NCBI GenBank assembly: GCA_963665015.2 | Contig: CAXXSY010000003.1 | Span: 1,240,001-1,304,000 of the forward strand | Direction of reading: 5' to 3' | Length of the DNA: 64,000 nt | Source: G963662655 sp963665015 | GTDB lineage: Bacteria > Cloacimonadota > Cloacimonadia > Cloacimonadales > JAIOQZ01 | In this document: one piece after another, positions 18,148 to 26,986 of the stretch | How the letters are laid out: each line of letters begins with the position of its first letter | How positions within the stretch are numbered: the first letter of the stretch is position 1 | Made by a program: the position numbers and the translations under genes | Notes under the pieces: model-generated | Database searches by the model: none | The model's input: only the letters and a program-made list of their open reading frames with translations | Told to the model about the DNA's origin: nothing

Positions 18148-18639
18148 TCACGAGTTCAGCAATTGATCTCTGAATTCGCTCAGTTTGCGGACGTGGCTGA
18201 TCTCTTCGTTGATGATTTTGCGGATCGCGCTTTTCGCCTTGCCCTCGTGAACCTGATCGTTGATGGCATGGAAATAGAGCAGGGTGTCCTTCTCGAAAGA
18301 GATTGCGTTCAAAAGAATTTCGGTGATATTCTCTGCCTTCGTGGCACTCTGGATCGCGGTGGACGGAGAGGAGAAGATGCGGGAATCGACGATGGCCTGC
18401 AAGTAGGAGCTGACGACATCCCAGTCCTGCGATTGATCGAGTTCCACATCGTCGAGATGATCGCGCAGGGCGGTAAAAATCTTCTCGTGCTGGATCTCTT
18501 CGTCTCGCAGGAAAGTCAAAAGGCTCTTGGATTCCTCATCGAGGTCTTTGCGCTCGATGGCTTTGTTGTAGTAGGTATAGCCGCTCTTCTCGATCTGAAC
18601 AGCCATTTCGATCACTTCGTTGAGTGAGAATTTCTGCAT
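18148..18639 (-). CDS. Ferritin-like / rubrerythrin-type diiron protein
   Basis: A 163-residue four-helix protein. The helix 1 Glu lies in AVQIEKSGYTYY, helix 2 has an ExxH (DEEIQHEKIF), helix 3 a Glu in SFEKDTLLYF, and helix 4 a second ExxH (NEEISHVRKL): the full set for a diiron site. It lacks the C-terminal rubredoxin domain of true rubrerythrin. A role in peroxide removal or iron handling is likely. GGAGG lies before the ATG, and a sigma-70-type promoter is at 18699-18727. First gene of the hutU transcript. Confidence 0.8.
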   Translation of the reverse strand: MQKFSLNEVIEMAVQIEKSGYTYYNKAIERKDLDEESKSLLTFLRDEEIQHEKIFTALRDHLDDVELDQSQDWDVVSSYLQAIVDSRIFSSPSTAIQSATKAENITEILLNAISFEKDTLLYFHAINDQVHEGKAKSAIRKIINEEISHVRKLSEFRDQLLNS

Positions 18640-18698
18640 TTATCCTCCAAAATGTCGTTGATTTCAGAATACACTGAGCATCGTAATCGTATAGATTC

Positions 18699-18727
18699 AA
18701 TTTAGTTGCCGAAATTGTTTTCGTCAA
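18699..18727 (-). promoter_or_regulatory. Sigma-70-type promoter for the ferritin-hutU genes
   Basis: Read on the minus strand: TTGACG (18727-18722), a 17-nt spacer, then TAAATT (18704-18699). It lies about 60 nt before the ferritin-like start at 18639. Five of six and four of six consensus bases match. Confidence 0.45.
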
Positions 18728-18796
18728 GCAAAAAGGACGATTTTCATAATCGATATGCGGAATGGCTTCCCGAGACAATCGTTTCAACTGAAAACA

Positions 18797-18825
18797 TTGA
18801 CAGATTTGTGCTCTTAAGGTTTATT
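18797..18825 (+). promoter_or_regulatory. Sigma-70-type promoter for the TPR gene
   Basis: A perfect TTGACA (18797-18802), 17-nt spacer, then TTTATT (18820-18825; 4 of 6). It lies 30 nt before the TPR gene start and back-to-back with the promoter of the ferritin-like gene. Confidence 0.4.
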
Positions 18826-18855
18826 TAACTTAGAACAAGAACCGAAGGATTAGCG

Positions 18856-19947
18856 ATGAATAGGGAAAAGGAGATCGAGCAGTTATTCGAGCTGGCCCGT
18901 GCGAATTGGGAGCAGTCGTTCGAGAGCAGTCGTTCGTATGCCCTTCGCGCACTGAAGAAGGCGGAAGAGCTCGGCTCGGTCAAGTTGATCGCCAGCGCGT
19001 ACAATATCCTTTCGGTCGCGTATTTTTATATCGGTGACTACGAACAGGCGCTGACATATGGCGAAAAAGCGCTCGATTGCATTCGGAATATCTGCGATCC
19101 CACATTGACGCCCTCGATTCACAACAACATCGGGATGGTCTTCTTCCGTCAGGAACGGATGGAGGAGTGTCTGAACCACTACCTGAAATCGCTGTACTAC
19201 GCTGTTCGGAACGACAACCCGAATCAAATCGCCGTTTCGATGTGCAATCTCGGCGGTGCGTTCTGGCAGGCGGACAGTATCAAATTCGATGTGAGCCGCA
19301 TCGACGCGCTGGTGGAATTCAAAAAGGCGATTGGTTCCGAGATCAAGGTTGACGATCCGATCGCGGAGCTGGTGCGTCAATTCCACGAACTGGACAATCG
19401 CGAACTCGGTTATCGGTTCTTCGGTCGCGCGATGCACGTCATCAAAGACCACTCATCCAATCCGCGTCTGTATGTGAATCTCCTGATCAACCTCGGGCTT
19501 TGGAACTGCACCGAGGGGAACCACGAAGAGGCTGCGCAGTACTATCGTAAAGCGGGTGAGATGGCAAAGACCCTGAACATGCCCGTTCTGTTATCGACTG
19601 TTTATCTGAATCAGGCCGACAACGAGATACAGATGGGGGAGACCGAGCAAGCGCTCGAGCATACCCGGCAGGCAGTCATATCCGCGCACGCGATGAAGAA
19701 CGATCCCGATGTGGCAACGGGCATGAGGATGCTGTCGGAAATATATGTGGAGCTGGGCGATTATCCCAGGGCGCTGTCGTCGCACCGGGTGTTTTCAAAG
19801 ATTACGCAGAAGGGGCTGAACGAGCAGTGCAAAAAGGAAATCGCGCAGATCAAATCGCGTTATGAGGTGCGAATCAAGGATCTACAACTCGAAAACGACC
19901 GGCTCGTTCAGGTGCTTTCAAACTATAAGAATCGCATGCAGGATTAG
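18856..19947 (+). CDS. TPR-repeat protein with C-terminal coiled coil
   Basis: A 363-residue cytoplasmic protein built of tetratricopeptide repeats (for example ASAYNILSVAYFYIGDYEQA and SIHNNIGMVFFRQERMEE) with a gap in the middle, more repeats at about 205-305, then a coiled coil (KSRYEVRIKDLQLENDRL). There is no catalytic or DNA-binding domain. The same TPR plus coiled-coil layout often leads into a kinase, cyclase or LuxR domain; here it stops short. Its stop overlaps by 4 bp that of the convergent receiver-kinase gene. It may be an adaptor for that signalling island. Confidence 0.75.
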   Translation: MNREKEIEQLFELARANWEQSFESSRSYALRALKKAEELGSVKLIASAYNILSVAYFYIGDYEQALTYGEKALDCIRNICDPTLTPSIHNNIGMVFFRQERMEECLNHYLKSLYYAVRNDNPNQIAVSMCNLGGAFWQADSIKFDVSRIDALVEFKKAIGSEIKVDDPIAELVRQFHELDNRELGYRFFGRAMHVIKDHSSNPRLYVNLLINLGLWNCTEGNHEEAAQYYRKAGEMAKTLNMPVLLSTVYLNQADNEIQMGETEQALEHTRQAVISAHAMKNDPDVATGMRMLSEIYVELGDYPRALSSHRVFSKITQKGLNEQCKKEIAQIKSRYEVRIKDLQLENDRLVQVLSNYKNRMQD

Positions 19948-21185
19948 TTGTACTCTGTCATCTGATAGGGCAGCTCGATCGTAAAGACAGTTCCGGTTTC
20001 GCTCGACGTCTTCACCTTGATGCTTCCATTGTACATCTCAATCGTTTTCTTGCAATAGTAGAGTCCGAGCCCCGTGCCCACAGGTTCGTTATCCTTCTGT
20101 TCGCTTGCCGGTGGCTTGGTCGTGAAGAAAGGATCGAAGATGTGCTCGATATCGCCTTCTGGAATGCCGGGGCCGTTGTCCTTGATGGATACCCACACTG
20201 TTTCCATGGACCACCCGGACTCGATGGCTATCTCGGGTTTTTCCACATCGTGCAGCACATCGAGCGCGTTCCGCACCAGATTGCCGATCACCTGCGACAG
20301 CTCTGCCGGTATGACCTTGATCCATAGCGAGTGATTGCTGTAGTCAATCGATTGCAATACCGAATTGAAGAATTTATCCGCCCTGAAGAACTCCATCTCG
20401 CGCTTGAGGATCGTGTTGCAATCGATCAGCTCGATCTTCTCAGCCTGGTCGCTTCGGCTCTTGGACATGAGCTGCGCGACGATCTGGTTCATCTTGCTCA
20501 GCGATTGCGCGACACCCGCGAGGGTTTCGTGTCCCTCGTCGAGTTGCTTGAAAACCGGCTGGATATTGTAGGGCGTTTCCTTGAGAATCTTATAGACCTT
20601 CTCGCAGATCAGTTCCATGAATTCCACGCCCATGGACATCACGGACAGCGGAGAGCGCAGGTTGTGGACGATTCCCTGAATCATCTGCCCAAAGGCCGCC
20701 TGGCGCTCGGTTCGGATCAGGTCTTCCGTGCGACGGGCGAGCATCTGTTCGAGTTGCCTGTTGTATTGGTCGATGATGTCGCGCGAGTGCTTGAGTTGCA
20801 GGTGGGTCTTGACTCTTGCCAGCACTTCCTTGGGGTGGAACGGCTTGGTGATGTAATCCACGGCGCCGATCTCGAAACCCTTGATGACCTGCTCGGATTC
20901 GTTGCTGACCGAGACGAAAATGACGGGGATGTTCTGCGTGTCCGGGTCATCCTTGAGTCGCTGACAGACCTCGAAGCCGTCGATGTCCGGCATCATGATG
21001 TCCAGCAGAATCATGTCCGGCGCTTCCTGGCTGATCGATAGAAAAGCCTCTTCCGCGTTCTGCGCGATCGAGCACCGGTAATTCTCTTTCTTCAGGATCG
21101 TCTTCAGCAGGAGCGTGTTGTGCGCTTCGTCGTCAACGATCAGAATGTGCGATCCCTCTACATTGTCGGCAGATAATTCCCTCAT
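19944..21185 (-). CDS. Receiver-histidine kinase (REC-HisKA-HATPase)
   Basis: A 413-residue soluble kinase. The REC domain (about 12-130) has the acidic pair DD (18-19), phospho-Asp62 and the conserved Lys in ITKPF. A coiled coil leads to the dimerisation helix with His174 in an unusual H box, VHNLRSPL, in place of HELRTP. The ATP domain shows N box GNLVRNALDV, DNGPGIP and GTGLGLYYCKK. No membrane segment or PAS is present, so its input is phosphorylation of its own receiver, perhaps by CheA upstream. Last gene of the 15-gene minus-strand island, 27 nt after cheB. Confidence 0.88.
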   Translation of the reverse strand: MRELSADNVEGSHILIVDDEAHNTLLLKTILKKENYRCSIAQNAEEAFLSISQEAPDMILLDIMMPDIDGFEVCQRLKDDPDTQNIPVIFVSVSNESEQVIKGFEIGAVDYITKPFHPKEVLARVKTHLQLKHSRDIIDQYNRQLEQMLARRTEDLIRTERQAAFGQMIQGIVHNLRSPLSVMSMGVEFMELICEKVYKILKETPYNIQPVFKQLDEGHETLAGVAQSLSKMNQIVAQLMSKSRSDQAEKIELIDCNTILKREMEFFRADKFFNSVLQSIDYSNHSLWIKVIPAELSQVIGNLVRNALDVLHDVEKPEIAIESGWSMETVWVSIKDNGPGIPEGDIEHIFDPFFTTKPPASEQKDNEPVGTGLGLYYCKKTIEMYNGSIKVKTSSETGTVFTIELPYQMTEYN

Positions 21186-21212
21186 ATAGAAATCCTTTGC
21201 TGTATGCAGCAG

Positions 21213-22271
21213 CTATTTCATGGATGAAAGAACCCTGATAATCTCCCGCGGCATATCGTCAAGTGGAATCAGCTTCTCGGCGCCGCCACGTACGTAAGCT
21301 TCCTTGGGCATTCCGAAGACGACGCACGATTCCTCGTCCTGCGCCATGGTGCGTGCGCCGGCTTCGCGCATTACCACCATTCCGTCAGCACCGTCGTGTC
21401 CCATGCCCGTCAGCATCACGCCCAGCGCGTTCGAGCCTGCGTGCTTTGCCACGGAGCGGAACAACACCTCGACCGATGGCTTGTGCCCGCAGACGTTTTC
21501 GCCCTGCTCGCGACAGATAACCTTGTACAGACCGCCCGAACGAACGAGCTCCATGTGGTGACCGCCGGGAGCGATCAGGACGCGGCCATTCATGACGCGG
21601 TCTCCGCTCTGTGCTTCCTTGACCTCCACCTGCGATATCTCGTTCAGCCGCTTGGAGAACATACTGGTAAACCCCGCAGGCATGTGCTGTACGATCACGA
21701 CACCGCTGATGTTCCGCGGGAACTGCGTGATGATCGATCGAATCGCCTCGGTTCCGCCGGTCGAAGCACCGATCGCGATCACCTTGTCGGTCGATACCGC
21801 CAGCGCCGTTTGCTGGATAGGCGTTTTCTTCTCTTCGTGGCGCTTGGCCTTCTTGAGGTGCGAAACGTCGATTTTCGCCGCCATCTTGACCTTGCCGGCC
21901 AGCTCGTTGAGCATGCTGTTCAACCCGCTGGCGACGCCGTAGGAAGGCTTGGTCACGAAATCGATCGCGCCTGCGTCGAGCGCGTCGAGGGTGATTGCCT
22001 TCCCTCGCTCGGTCAGCGCGCTGACCATCACCACCGGTAGCGGATACTGCGGCAGGAGTCTTCGGAGGAACTCGACACCGTCCATGCGAGGCATTTCGAC
22101 GTCCAGCGTAAGGACATCGGGTCGCAATTGCAGTATCTTGTCCCGGGCGTCGTAGGGGTCCTTCGCGGTTCCCACTACGTTGATATCGGGGTCCTGTGAA
22201 AGACCTTTCTCGAGGATGTTTCGAACAAGCGCCGAGTCATCGATGATCAGAAGTTTATAGGGTGCTCCCAT
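21213..22271 (-). CDS. cheB: Chemotaxis response regulator / receptor methylesterase CheB
   Basis: A 352-residue protein that removes methyl groups from receptor glutamates (and deamidates glutamines) when phosphorylated. The REC domain has DD (11-12) and phospho-Asp57; the esterase domain has Ser170 in GASTGG, His196 in VQHMPAG and Asp293 in GMGHDGADG, the complete triad. Length is standard. It starts 3 nt after the cheR stop, so the two adaptation enzymes are coupled and act on the receptor encoded just upstream. Confidence 0.95.
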   Translation of the reverse strand: MGAPYKLLIIDDSALVRNILEKGLSQDPDINVVGTAKDPYDARDKILQLRPDVLTLDVEMPRMDGVEFLRRLLPQYPLPVVMVSALTERGKAITLDALDAGAIDFVTKPSYGVASGLNSMLNELAGKVKMAAKIDVSHLKKAKRHEEKKTPIQQTALAVSTDKVIAIGASTGGTEAIRSIITQFPRNISGVVIVQHMPAGFTSMFSKRLNEISQVEVKEAQSGDRVMNGRVLIAPGGHHMELVRSGGLYKVICREQGENVCGHKPSVEVLFRSVAKHAGSNALGVMLTGMGHDGADGMVVMREAGARTMAQDEESCVVFGMPKEAYVRGGAEKLIPLDDMPREIIRVLSSMK

Positions 22272-22274
22272 GGG

Positions 22275-23108
22275 TCAGTACTTCCTTCTGTACAAAGCTG
22301 GTTTGATGTATTCGAACTGGTTGAATCGTCGGATCGTTTCCGAGTGACCGATATAGAAATATCCGTCTTTTTCCAGGACGTTGCAGAAACGATTGACGAC
22401 TTTCTCCCTCGTCTGTTCGTCGAAATAGATCATCACGTTGCGGCAGAAAATCATGTGGAACGGCTTCTTGAAGGGGTAGGTTTCGTTCATGAGGTTGAAT
22501 CTGCCGAGTGTGACTTCGCGCTTGACTATGGGTTTGATTTCGTATTGGTTCTCGTTGATCCTGGTGAAATACTTCTTCTTGTACTGGTCGGGCAGAAGGT
22601 CGAGGCGCTCCTTTTCATACACGCCCTTGCGCGCGATTTCCAGCACCTTCATCGAGATATCGGTTGCCAGTATTCCCGCGTCCCAGTTGGCATAATCTTT
22701 TCCCAATGCTTCCATCATGAGGATCACCAGCAGGTAGGGTTCCTCACCGCTGGAGCATCCCGCGCTCCAGATGCGGATGTCCCTGGAATTTCTGGCTTTC
22801 AGCTTCTGGATCAGCTCGGGGAACGCGTACTGGGTGAAGAAATCGAAGTGGTCGTGTTCCCGGTAGAAGAACGTGTGATTGGTCGAGATGTAGTTGACCA
22901 GTTCGGTCAGGGACTCGCGCGTCTTGTCGGACGTGACGAAGTCGTAGTATTCCGAGAATGACTGGTAACCGCGCGTGCGGAATAGCTTTTGCAGTCGAGA
23001 GACGAGCAGAGTTTTCTTCTGCTCGGTCAGCTTGATGCCGAACTGATCGTAGATCAAATGCCGCATCTTCTCAAATTCTTTGTCGGTTATATCAACCAGG
23101 AATCCCAT
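22275..23108 (-). CDS. cheR: Chemotaxis receptor methyltransferase CheR
   Basis: A 277-residue SAM-dependent methyltransferase for receptor glutamates. The N-terminal helical domain (KLTEQKKTLLVSRLQKLF) is followed by the SAM-binding IRIWSAGCSSGEEPY, GILATDIS and FCRNVMIYFD. There are no TPR repeats at the C-terminus. The Shine-Dalgarno is poor (GGA 7 nt before the ATG). It is separated from the receptor gene by a gap with a strong hairpin (23124-23155), so the cheRB level may be set separately from the receptor. Confidence 0.94.
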   Translation of the reverse strand: MGFLVDITDKEFEKMRHLIYDQFGIKLTEQKKTLLVSRLQKLFRTRGYQSFSEYYDFVTSDKTRESLTELVNYISTNHTFFYREHDHFDFFTQYAFPELIQKLKARNSRDIRIWSAGCSSGEEPYLLVILMMEALGKDYANWDAGILATDISMKVLEIARKGVYEKERLDLLPDQYKKKYFTRINENQYEIKPIVKREVTLGRFNLMNETYPFKKPFHMIFCRNVMIYFDEQTREKVVNRFCNVLEKDGYFYIGHSETIRRFNQFEYIKPALYRRKY

Positions 23109-23123
23109 AATTCAATCCAATTG

Positions 23124-23155
23124 GGGGATGCAGGCAATTCGAATCCCGCATCCCC
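23124..23155. other. Intercistronic hairpin between receptor and cheR
   Basis: GGGGATGC (23124-23131) and GCATCCCC (23148-23155) are perfectly complementary across a 16-nt loop. No T tract follows on the minus strand, so it is not an ordinary terminator. It could stabilise or process the mRNA between the receptor and cheRB. The arm GGGATGCAGGCA resembles a family B repeat unit (57963 onward). Confidence 0.5.
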
Positions 23156-23162
23156 ATATATT

Positions 23163-25880
23163 TCAATACTTGCCGAAATCGCCATCATCGAGAGAGATGA
23201 TATCGTCCGGTGAGTATTCCTTTACCTTGCCTTTTTTCGATCCCGGCAACATCTTCGATTCCTGACGTCGTTCCGGTATCTTTCGTTGATTTCCGAAGTT
23301 ATGAGCGTTTTCCTTGAGCTTGAACTGATTGATCATCTGGCGAAGTTGCTCGGATTGTCCGCTGAGTTCCTCAGACGCCGAAGCGCTTTCCTCGGCTGTC
23401 GAGGTATTCTGCTGCGTAACCTGTTCCACCTGACGCAAGCCGATATTCACCTGCTCGACCGCCTTCGCCTGCTCGCTTGAGGCGGCTGCGATCTCGCCGA
23501 CGATGTCGGTGGTCTTTGTGGCGCCGGAAACGATCTCGTCGAGCGATTTAGCAGTCTGATTCGCGATTTGCGTGCCGTTGTCTATCTTTCTGATGGAGTC
23601 CTCGATCATCTCGGAGGTCTCCTGCGCGGCTTCAGCGCTACGGGCAGCCAGGTTGCGCACTTCCTCCGCCACGACCGCGAATCCCTTGCCGTGTTTACCC
23701 GCACGTGCCGCTTCCACGGCCGCGTTCAGCGACAGGATGTTGGTCTGGAAGGCGATTTCGTCGATCGTCTTGATGATCTTCTTGATATTATTGCTCGATT
23801 CGTTGATTTCGTTCATCGCCTCCATCAGGTTCTGCATCTGTTCGTTACCGGCTTTCGCCGCTTTCTGCGAATCGATGGAGAGGTTGTTCGCCTGGTTGGC
23901 GTTGTCGGCGTTCAGGCGGGTCTGGGAGCCGACTTCGTGTAACGACGCGGTGATCTCTTCCAGCGAGGATGCCTGTTCGGTGGCGCCCTGCGAAAGGGAT
24001 GTGCTCGCGTCGGATACCTGCTTCGAGCCGGAGGCGACCTGATCGACCGCGACGTTTACCTGTTCGAGGATTTCGTTGATCGATTCAAGAGACTTGTTTA
24101 CCGCGATCTTCAGCGCTTTGAAGCTACCGGCGTATTCTCCGTCGATGGAATCGGTCAGATCACCGGCCGCCATGCGCTGCATCACTTCGAGAATCTCTTC
24201 GATGGGTTCGAGGTTGGCATGCGCTGCCTGGTTCAAGCCATTGAATATTTCGCGGTAGGACCCGGAGTATTTCATCAGGTCGAAGTTGACCCGATCGATC
24301 TCGCCGTCCTTGATCGCGTCGGCGTAGTCCGCGACGCCATCGACCAGTTCGTTGATCGTCGCGACCATGCTATTCAGGTTGTTGGCGATTTTCAGGAAAT
24401 TGTCGCGCACATCCTGCGTGTTGGTATCGGCGGCGGCGATGTTTTTATCGATGTCCAGGTTACCGGCGGCGATATTGTTGAGGTTGTTTGCCAGTCGGTC
24501 GATCTCGACCTGCGTGTAGGCGGCTTTTTCCTCGATCGCCTTCTTGATGGTTTCTGCTTCGGTTATATTCTGCAGGACTTCCATCAGGGCGACGTTGTTG
24601 CCTTTCTCGTCCTTGATGAATTCCGCGTCGGCCTGGATGTACAGATTGTTGAATTCGAAGAACTGACGTTTGTCTCCCTTGGGCACGGTGTCGAAGAATT
24701 TCACTGCCGCATGCGCGAGCGGTGAATCGATTTGTGTGTTATAGACACCGATGACATCATACCGGCTGAGGTCACCCAGCTTCTCCATTCCGGAGTTGAT
24801 GATGCTGGTACGTTTCTCCATGTCCATGATGGCGATCGGGAATGGGACGGAATCAATGATGGTTTCGAAGGTGCTGATCATTCCATTCAACCCCTGGATT
24901 ACTTCCTTCCAGCTGTTGTTATAACCCTTTGTATCGGCACGGTAGGTGAACCTGCCCGTCAGGCATGATGCGTTAATATCCGAAGTTTCTTTGATCAGTC
25001 CGTTCATCACGTCGATAGCGCCGTTGAGATTGTTCTTTACTTCGTTGAAATCGCCGTGATATTCATCGGTAATTTTCGGGGGGATTTTCCCTGTCGCAAT
25101 GCCATCGATATTGTCAACCATGAACTTGATCGGTTTGACGAACGAATCGATCAGGTTGTTGATCTGTTCGATGATCTCGCGGAAATCGATCGCGACATCC
25201 ATCGGGGATCCCCGTGTTTTCAAGTTGCCCATCGAAATATCATGGCTGATATTCGTTGCGATATTCACGACTTGATTGATCGGCTTGAGAACGATCATCT
25301 GGATGATGAAATAGAATGCGATCAGGCTCAGTACCAGGATACCGAGTGAGATAATCAGTACAAGCTTGATATAGCTGTATTTCTGCGCGAAGAGTTCATT
25401 CTCGGAAATTCCGATAACGACGAGCCAGCCCCAAGGTTCGAATGTGCTGAATCGGGCGTATTTGGTCATGTCCTGGTAGGTGTATTTCAGGAATCCTTCT
25501 TTTTGCTGCATCATCTCTGTAATGAAGTCGTACCGGTAATCTTCCCCGGGTTTCACGATTGGATGATAGACGACTTTCTGGTTTGTGTCTGTGATGAAAA
25601 CATACCCCGTTTCTCTGAACTTGTAATCTTTCAATACATTCAACACTTCATTCTGGGCAGATTGCACGTATCCTGCCATTTCCGTAAGACCTGTGTCCTC
25701 CAGAACCTGGAAGCTCGACTCAATCCGTTCCATCAAGTCTCCTAGTTCCGAAGTCATTACCTCGTAGTTGAGGTCATGCGTGATCTTGTTGATCCGATTC
25801 AGTCCTACGAAAAAGAGTACCAGTATCAGAATCAGAAGAGCTGCCCCGACGAAGAGGAAAGTTTTGTACTGAAGTTTCAT
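23163..25880 (-). CDS. Methyl-accepting chemotaxis protein with periplasmic Cache domain
   Basis: A 905-residue receptor. I chose the ATG at 25880 because GAGG lies 6 nt before it; the in-frame TTG at 25898 includes that site. TM1 (about 7-27), a single Cache-type sensor (GYVFITDTNQKVVYHP, later EPWGWLVVIGISE), TM2 (about 165-195), HAMP-like segments, a PAS-like region (about 340-450), further repeated HAMP-like helices and the signalling domain with tip EIAFQTNILSLNAAVEAARA near 720. There is no CheR-tethering pentapeptide at the end (finishes DDGDFGKY). Directly upstream of cheR-cheB and downstream of a secreted Cache protein. Confidence 0.93.
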   Translation of the reverse strand: MKLQYKTFLFVGAALLILILVLFFVGLNRINKITHDLNYEVMTSELGDLMERIESSFQVLEDTGLTEMAGYVQSAQNEVLNVLKDYKFRETGYVFITDTNQKVVYHPIVKPGEDYRYDFITEMMQQKEGFLKYTYQDMTKYARFSTFEPWGWLVVIGISENELFAQKYSYIKLVLIISLGILVLSLIAFYFIIQMIVLKPINQVVNIATNISHDISMGNLKTRGSPMDVAIDFREIIEQINNLIDSFVKPIKFMVDNIDGIATGKIPPKITDEYHGDFNEVKNNLNGAIDVMNGLIKETSDINASCLTGRFTYRADTKGYNNSWKEVIQGLNGMISTFETIIDSVPFPIAIMDMEKRTSIINSGMEKLGDLSRYDVIGVYNTQIDSPLAHAAVKFFDTVPKGDKRQFFEFNNLYIQADAEFIKDEKGNNVALMEVLQNITEAETIKKAIEEKAAYTQVEIDRLANNLNNIAAGNLDIDKNIAAADTNTQDVRDNFLKIANNLNSMVATINELVDGVADYADAIKDGEIDRVNFDLMKYSGSYREIFNGLNQAAHANLEPIEEILEVMQRMAAGDLTDSIDGEYAGSFKALKIAVNKSLESINEILEQVNVAVDQVASGSKQVSDASTSLSQGATEQASSLEEITASLHEVGSQTRLNADNANQANNLSIDSQKAAKAGNEQMQNLMEAMNEINESSNNIKKIIKTIDEIAFQTNILSLNAAVEAARAGKHGKGFAVVAEEVRNLAARSAEAAQETSEMIEDSIRKIDNGTQIANQTAKSLDEIVSGATKTTDIVGEIAAASSEQAKAVEQVNIGLRQVEQVTQQNTSTAEESASASEELSGQSEQLRQMINQFKLKENAHNFGNQRKIPERRQESKMLPGSKKGKVKEYSPDDIISLDDGDFGKY

Positions 25881-25923
25881 TGTTAACCTCTCTTTCAATT
25901 CTTAAAAAAGAACGTTGGTTTGG

Positions 25924-26403
25924 TCATTTGTAGAAACCGGTTCCGAGTATCAGTTGGTAATCCCCGTCCTCGTCGGTTCCCTTAACTTGCATGACATAGG
26001 TTTCCTTAGGCTCGACAGTACCCGATACGGGTTGCAACCACATATAGTTGACCCACCCGTGATAGGGTTCTTTGGCAGTTGTTTTGATCATTTCTCTGAA
26101 CAGGAAAACCCCGTTCGGATCCTGCACGTCGAGTACTTTCTGCCCGTTCAGTTTTCCTGAGATAGGGTGGAGGACCATGACTCCTTGATAGTCTTCAACA
26201 AAAATGTAGAACTCGTCGTAAATGTATTCTCCTTCCTTATTGGAAAAGGCTTCGAATGCTTTCTTTCGTCCATTTTCCTGAAGGAATTTGGCACCTTTTT
26301 CTACAAGTTCTTTCGCAGCATCTCTTTTCTCTTCCAGTGTCATTGCAGCTAATCCGGCAAAGAGCGCCAACAGGATGAGTGTGATTGCAAGTTTGCGCAA
26401 CAT
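25924..26403 (-). CDS. Secreted stand-alone Cache-domain protein
   Basis: A 159-residue exported protein. The signal peptide (MLRKLAITLILLALFAGLAA) is followed by a single Cache-type sensor domain: a long helix (KRDAAKELVEKGAKFLQE), EFYIFVEDYQGVMVLHP, GWVNYMWLQP and the closing strand YQLILGTGFYK. There is no membrane or cytoplasmic part, so it should float in the periplasm. AGGAGG lies 5 nt before the ATG. It sits between cheW and the receptor gene, so it probably binds a small carboxylate-like ligand and presents it to, or modulates, that receptor. Confidence 0.8.
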   Translation of the reverse strand: MLRKLAITLILLALFAGLAAMTLEEKRDAAKELVEKGAKFLQENGRKKAFEAFSNKEGEYIYDEFYIFVEDYQGVMVLHPISGKLNGQKVLDVQDPNGVFLFREMIKTTAKEPYHGWVNYMWLQPVSGTVEPKETYVMQVKGTDEDGDYQLILGTGFYK

Positions 26404-26439
26404 AGTAACCTCCTGAGTGTTAAGGGGATGGATTAATTG

Positions 26440-26958
26440 TCAATTATCGGTTGCCTCCTGGATCATCTCTTGCAGGTGCTTCTTTCCAGCGGATCTGACC
26501 ATTCTATCGACATCGAGGATAATCTTGACCTTCTTGCCGATGATGCCCATTCCTTTGATGAACTGGCTCTTCGTGTCGGTCAGGCTCGTGGGTGGGGGAT
26601 CGATCGATTCCTCCGGGATATCCATGACTTCGGATACCTCATCGACGATCAGCCCCGTCACGATATCATCGATGTTCGTGACGATGATACAGGTCCGATC
26701 AGTGTATTCCTGCGCCGGAAGACCAAAGCGCAAGCGCACGTCAATCACGGGTACTATTTTTCCGCGAAGATTGATTACACCTTTCTCGAAGACGGCGCGT
26801 TCCGGGATCTCGGTGATCGGCTGCATTCCTCCGATAATTTCTACGACGTTGTAAATCGGGATTCCGTAATCTTCTTTCCCCATGTGGAAAGTCAAATAGC
26901 GGTTCTTTTGGATGTCCTCATCCATCAGCTCCTCATTCATCATCTCATCTTCTCTCAT
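26440..26958 (-). CDS. cheW: Chemotaxis coupling protein CheW
   Basis: A 172-residue adaptor joining receptor tips to CheA. The double five-stranded barrel is clear: YLTFHMGKEDYGIPIYNVVE, INLRGKIVPVIDVRLRFG, TGLIVDEVSEVMDI and KGMGIIGKKVKIILDVDRMV. A 17-residue acidic N-terminal extension precedes it, with a short helical tail after. AAGGAGG lies 5 nt before the ATG. It sits between cheA and the Cache protein. Confidence 0.93.
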   Translation of the reverse strand: MREDEMMNEELMDEDIQKNRYLTFHMGKEDYGIPIYNVVEIIGGMQPITEIPERAVFEKGVINLRGKIVPVIDVRLRFGLPAQEYTDRTCIIVTNIDDIVTGLIVDEVSEVMDIPEESIDPPPTSLTDTKSQFIKGMGIIGKKVKIILDVDRMVRSAGKKHLQEMIQEATDN

Positions 26959-26986
26959 GAAGACCTCCTTGACCTCACTGAATTTA

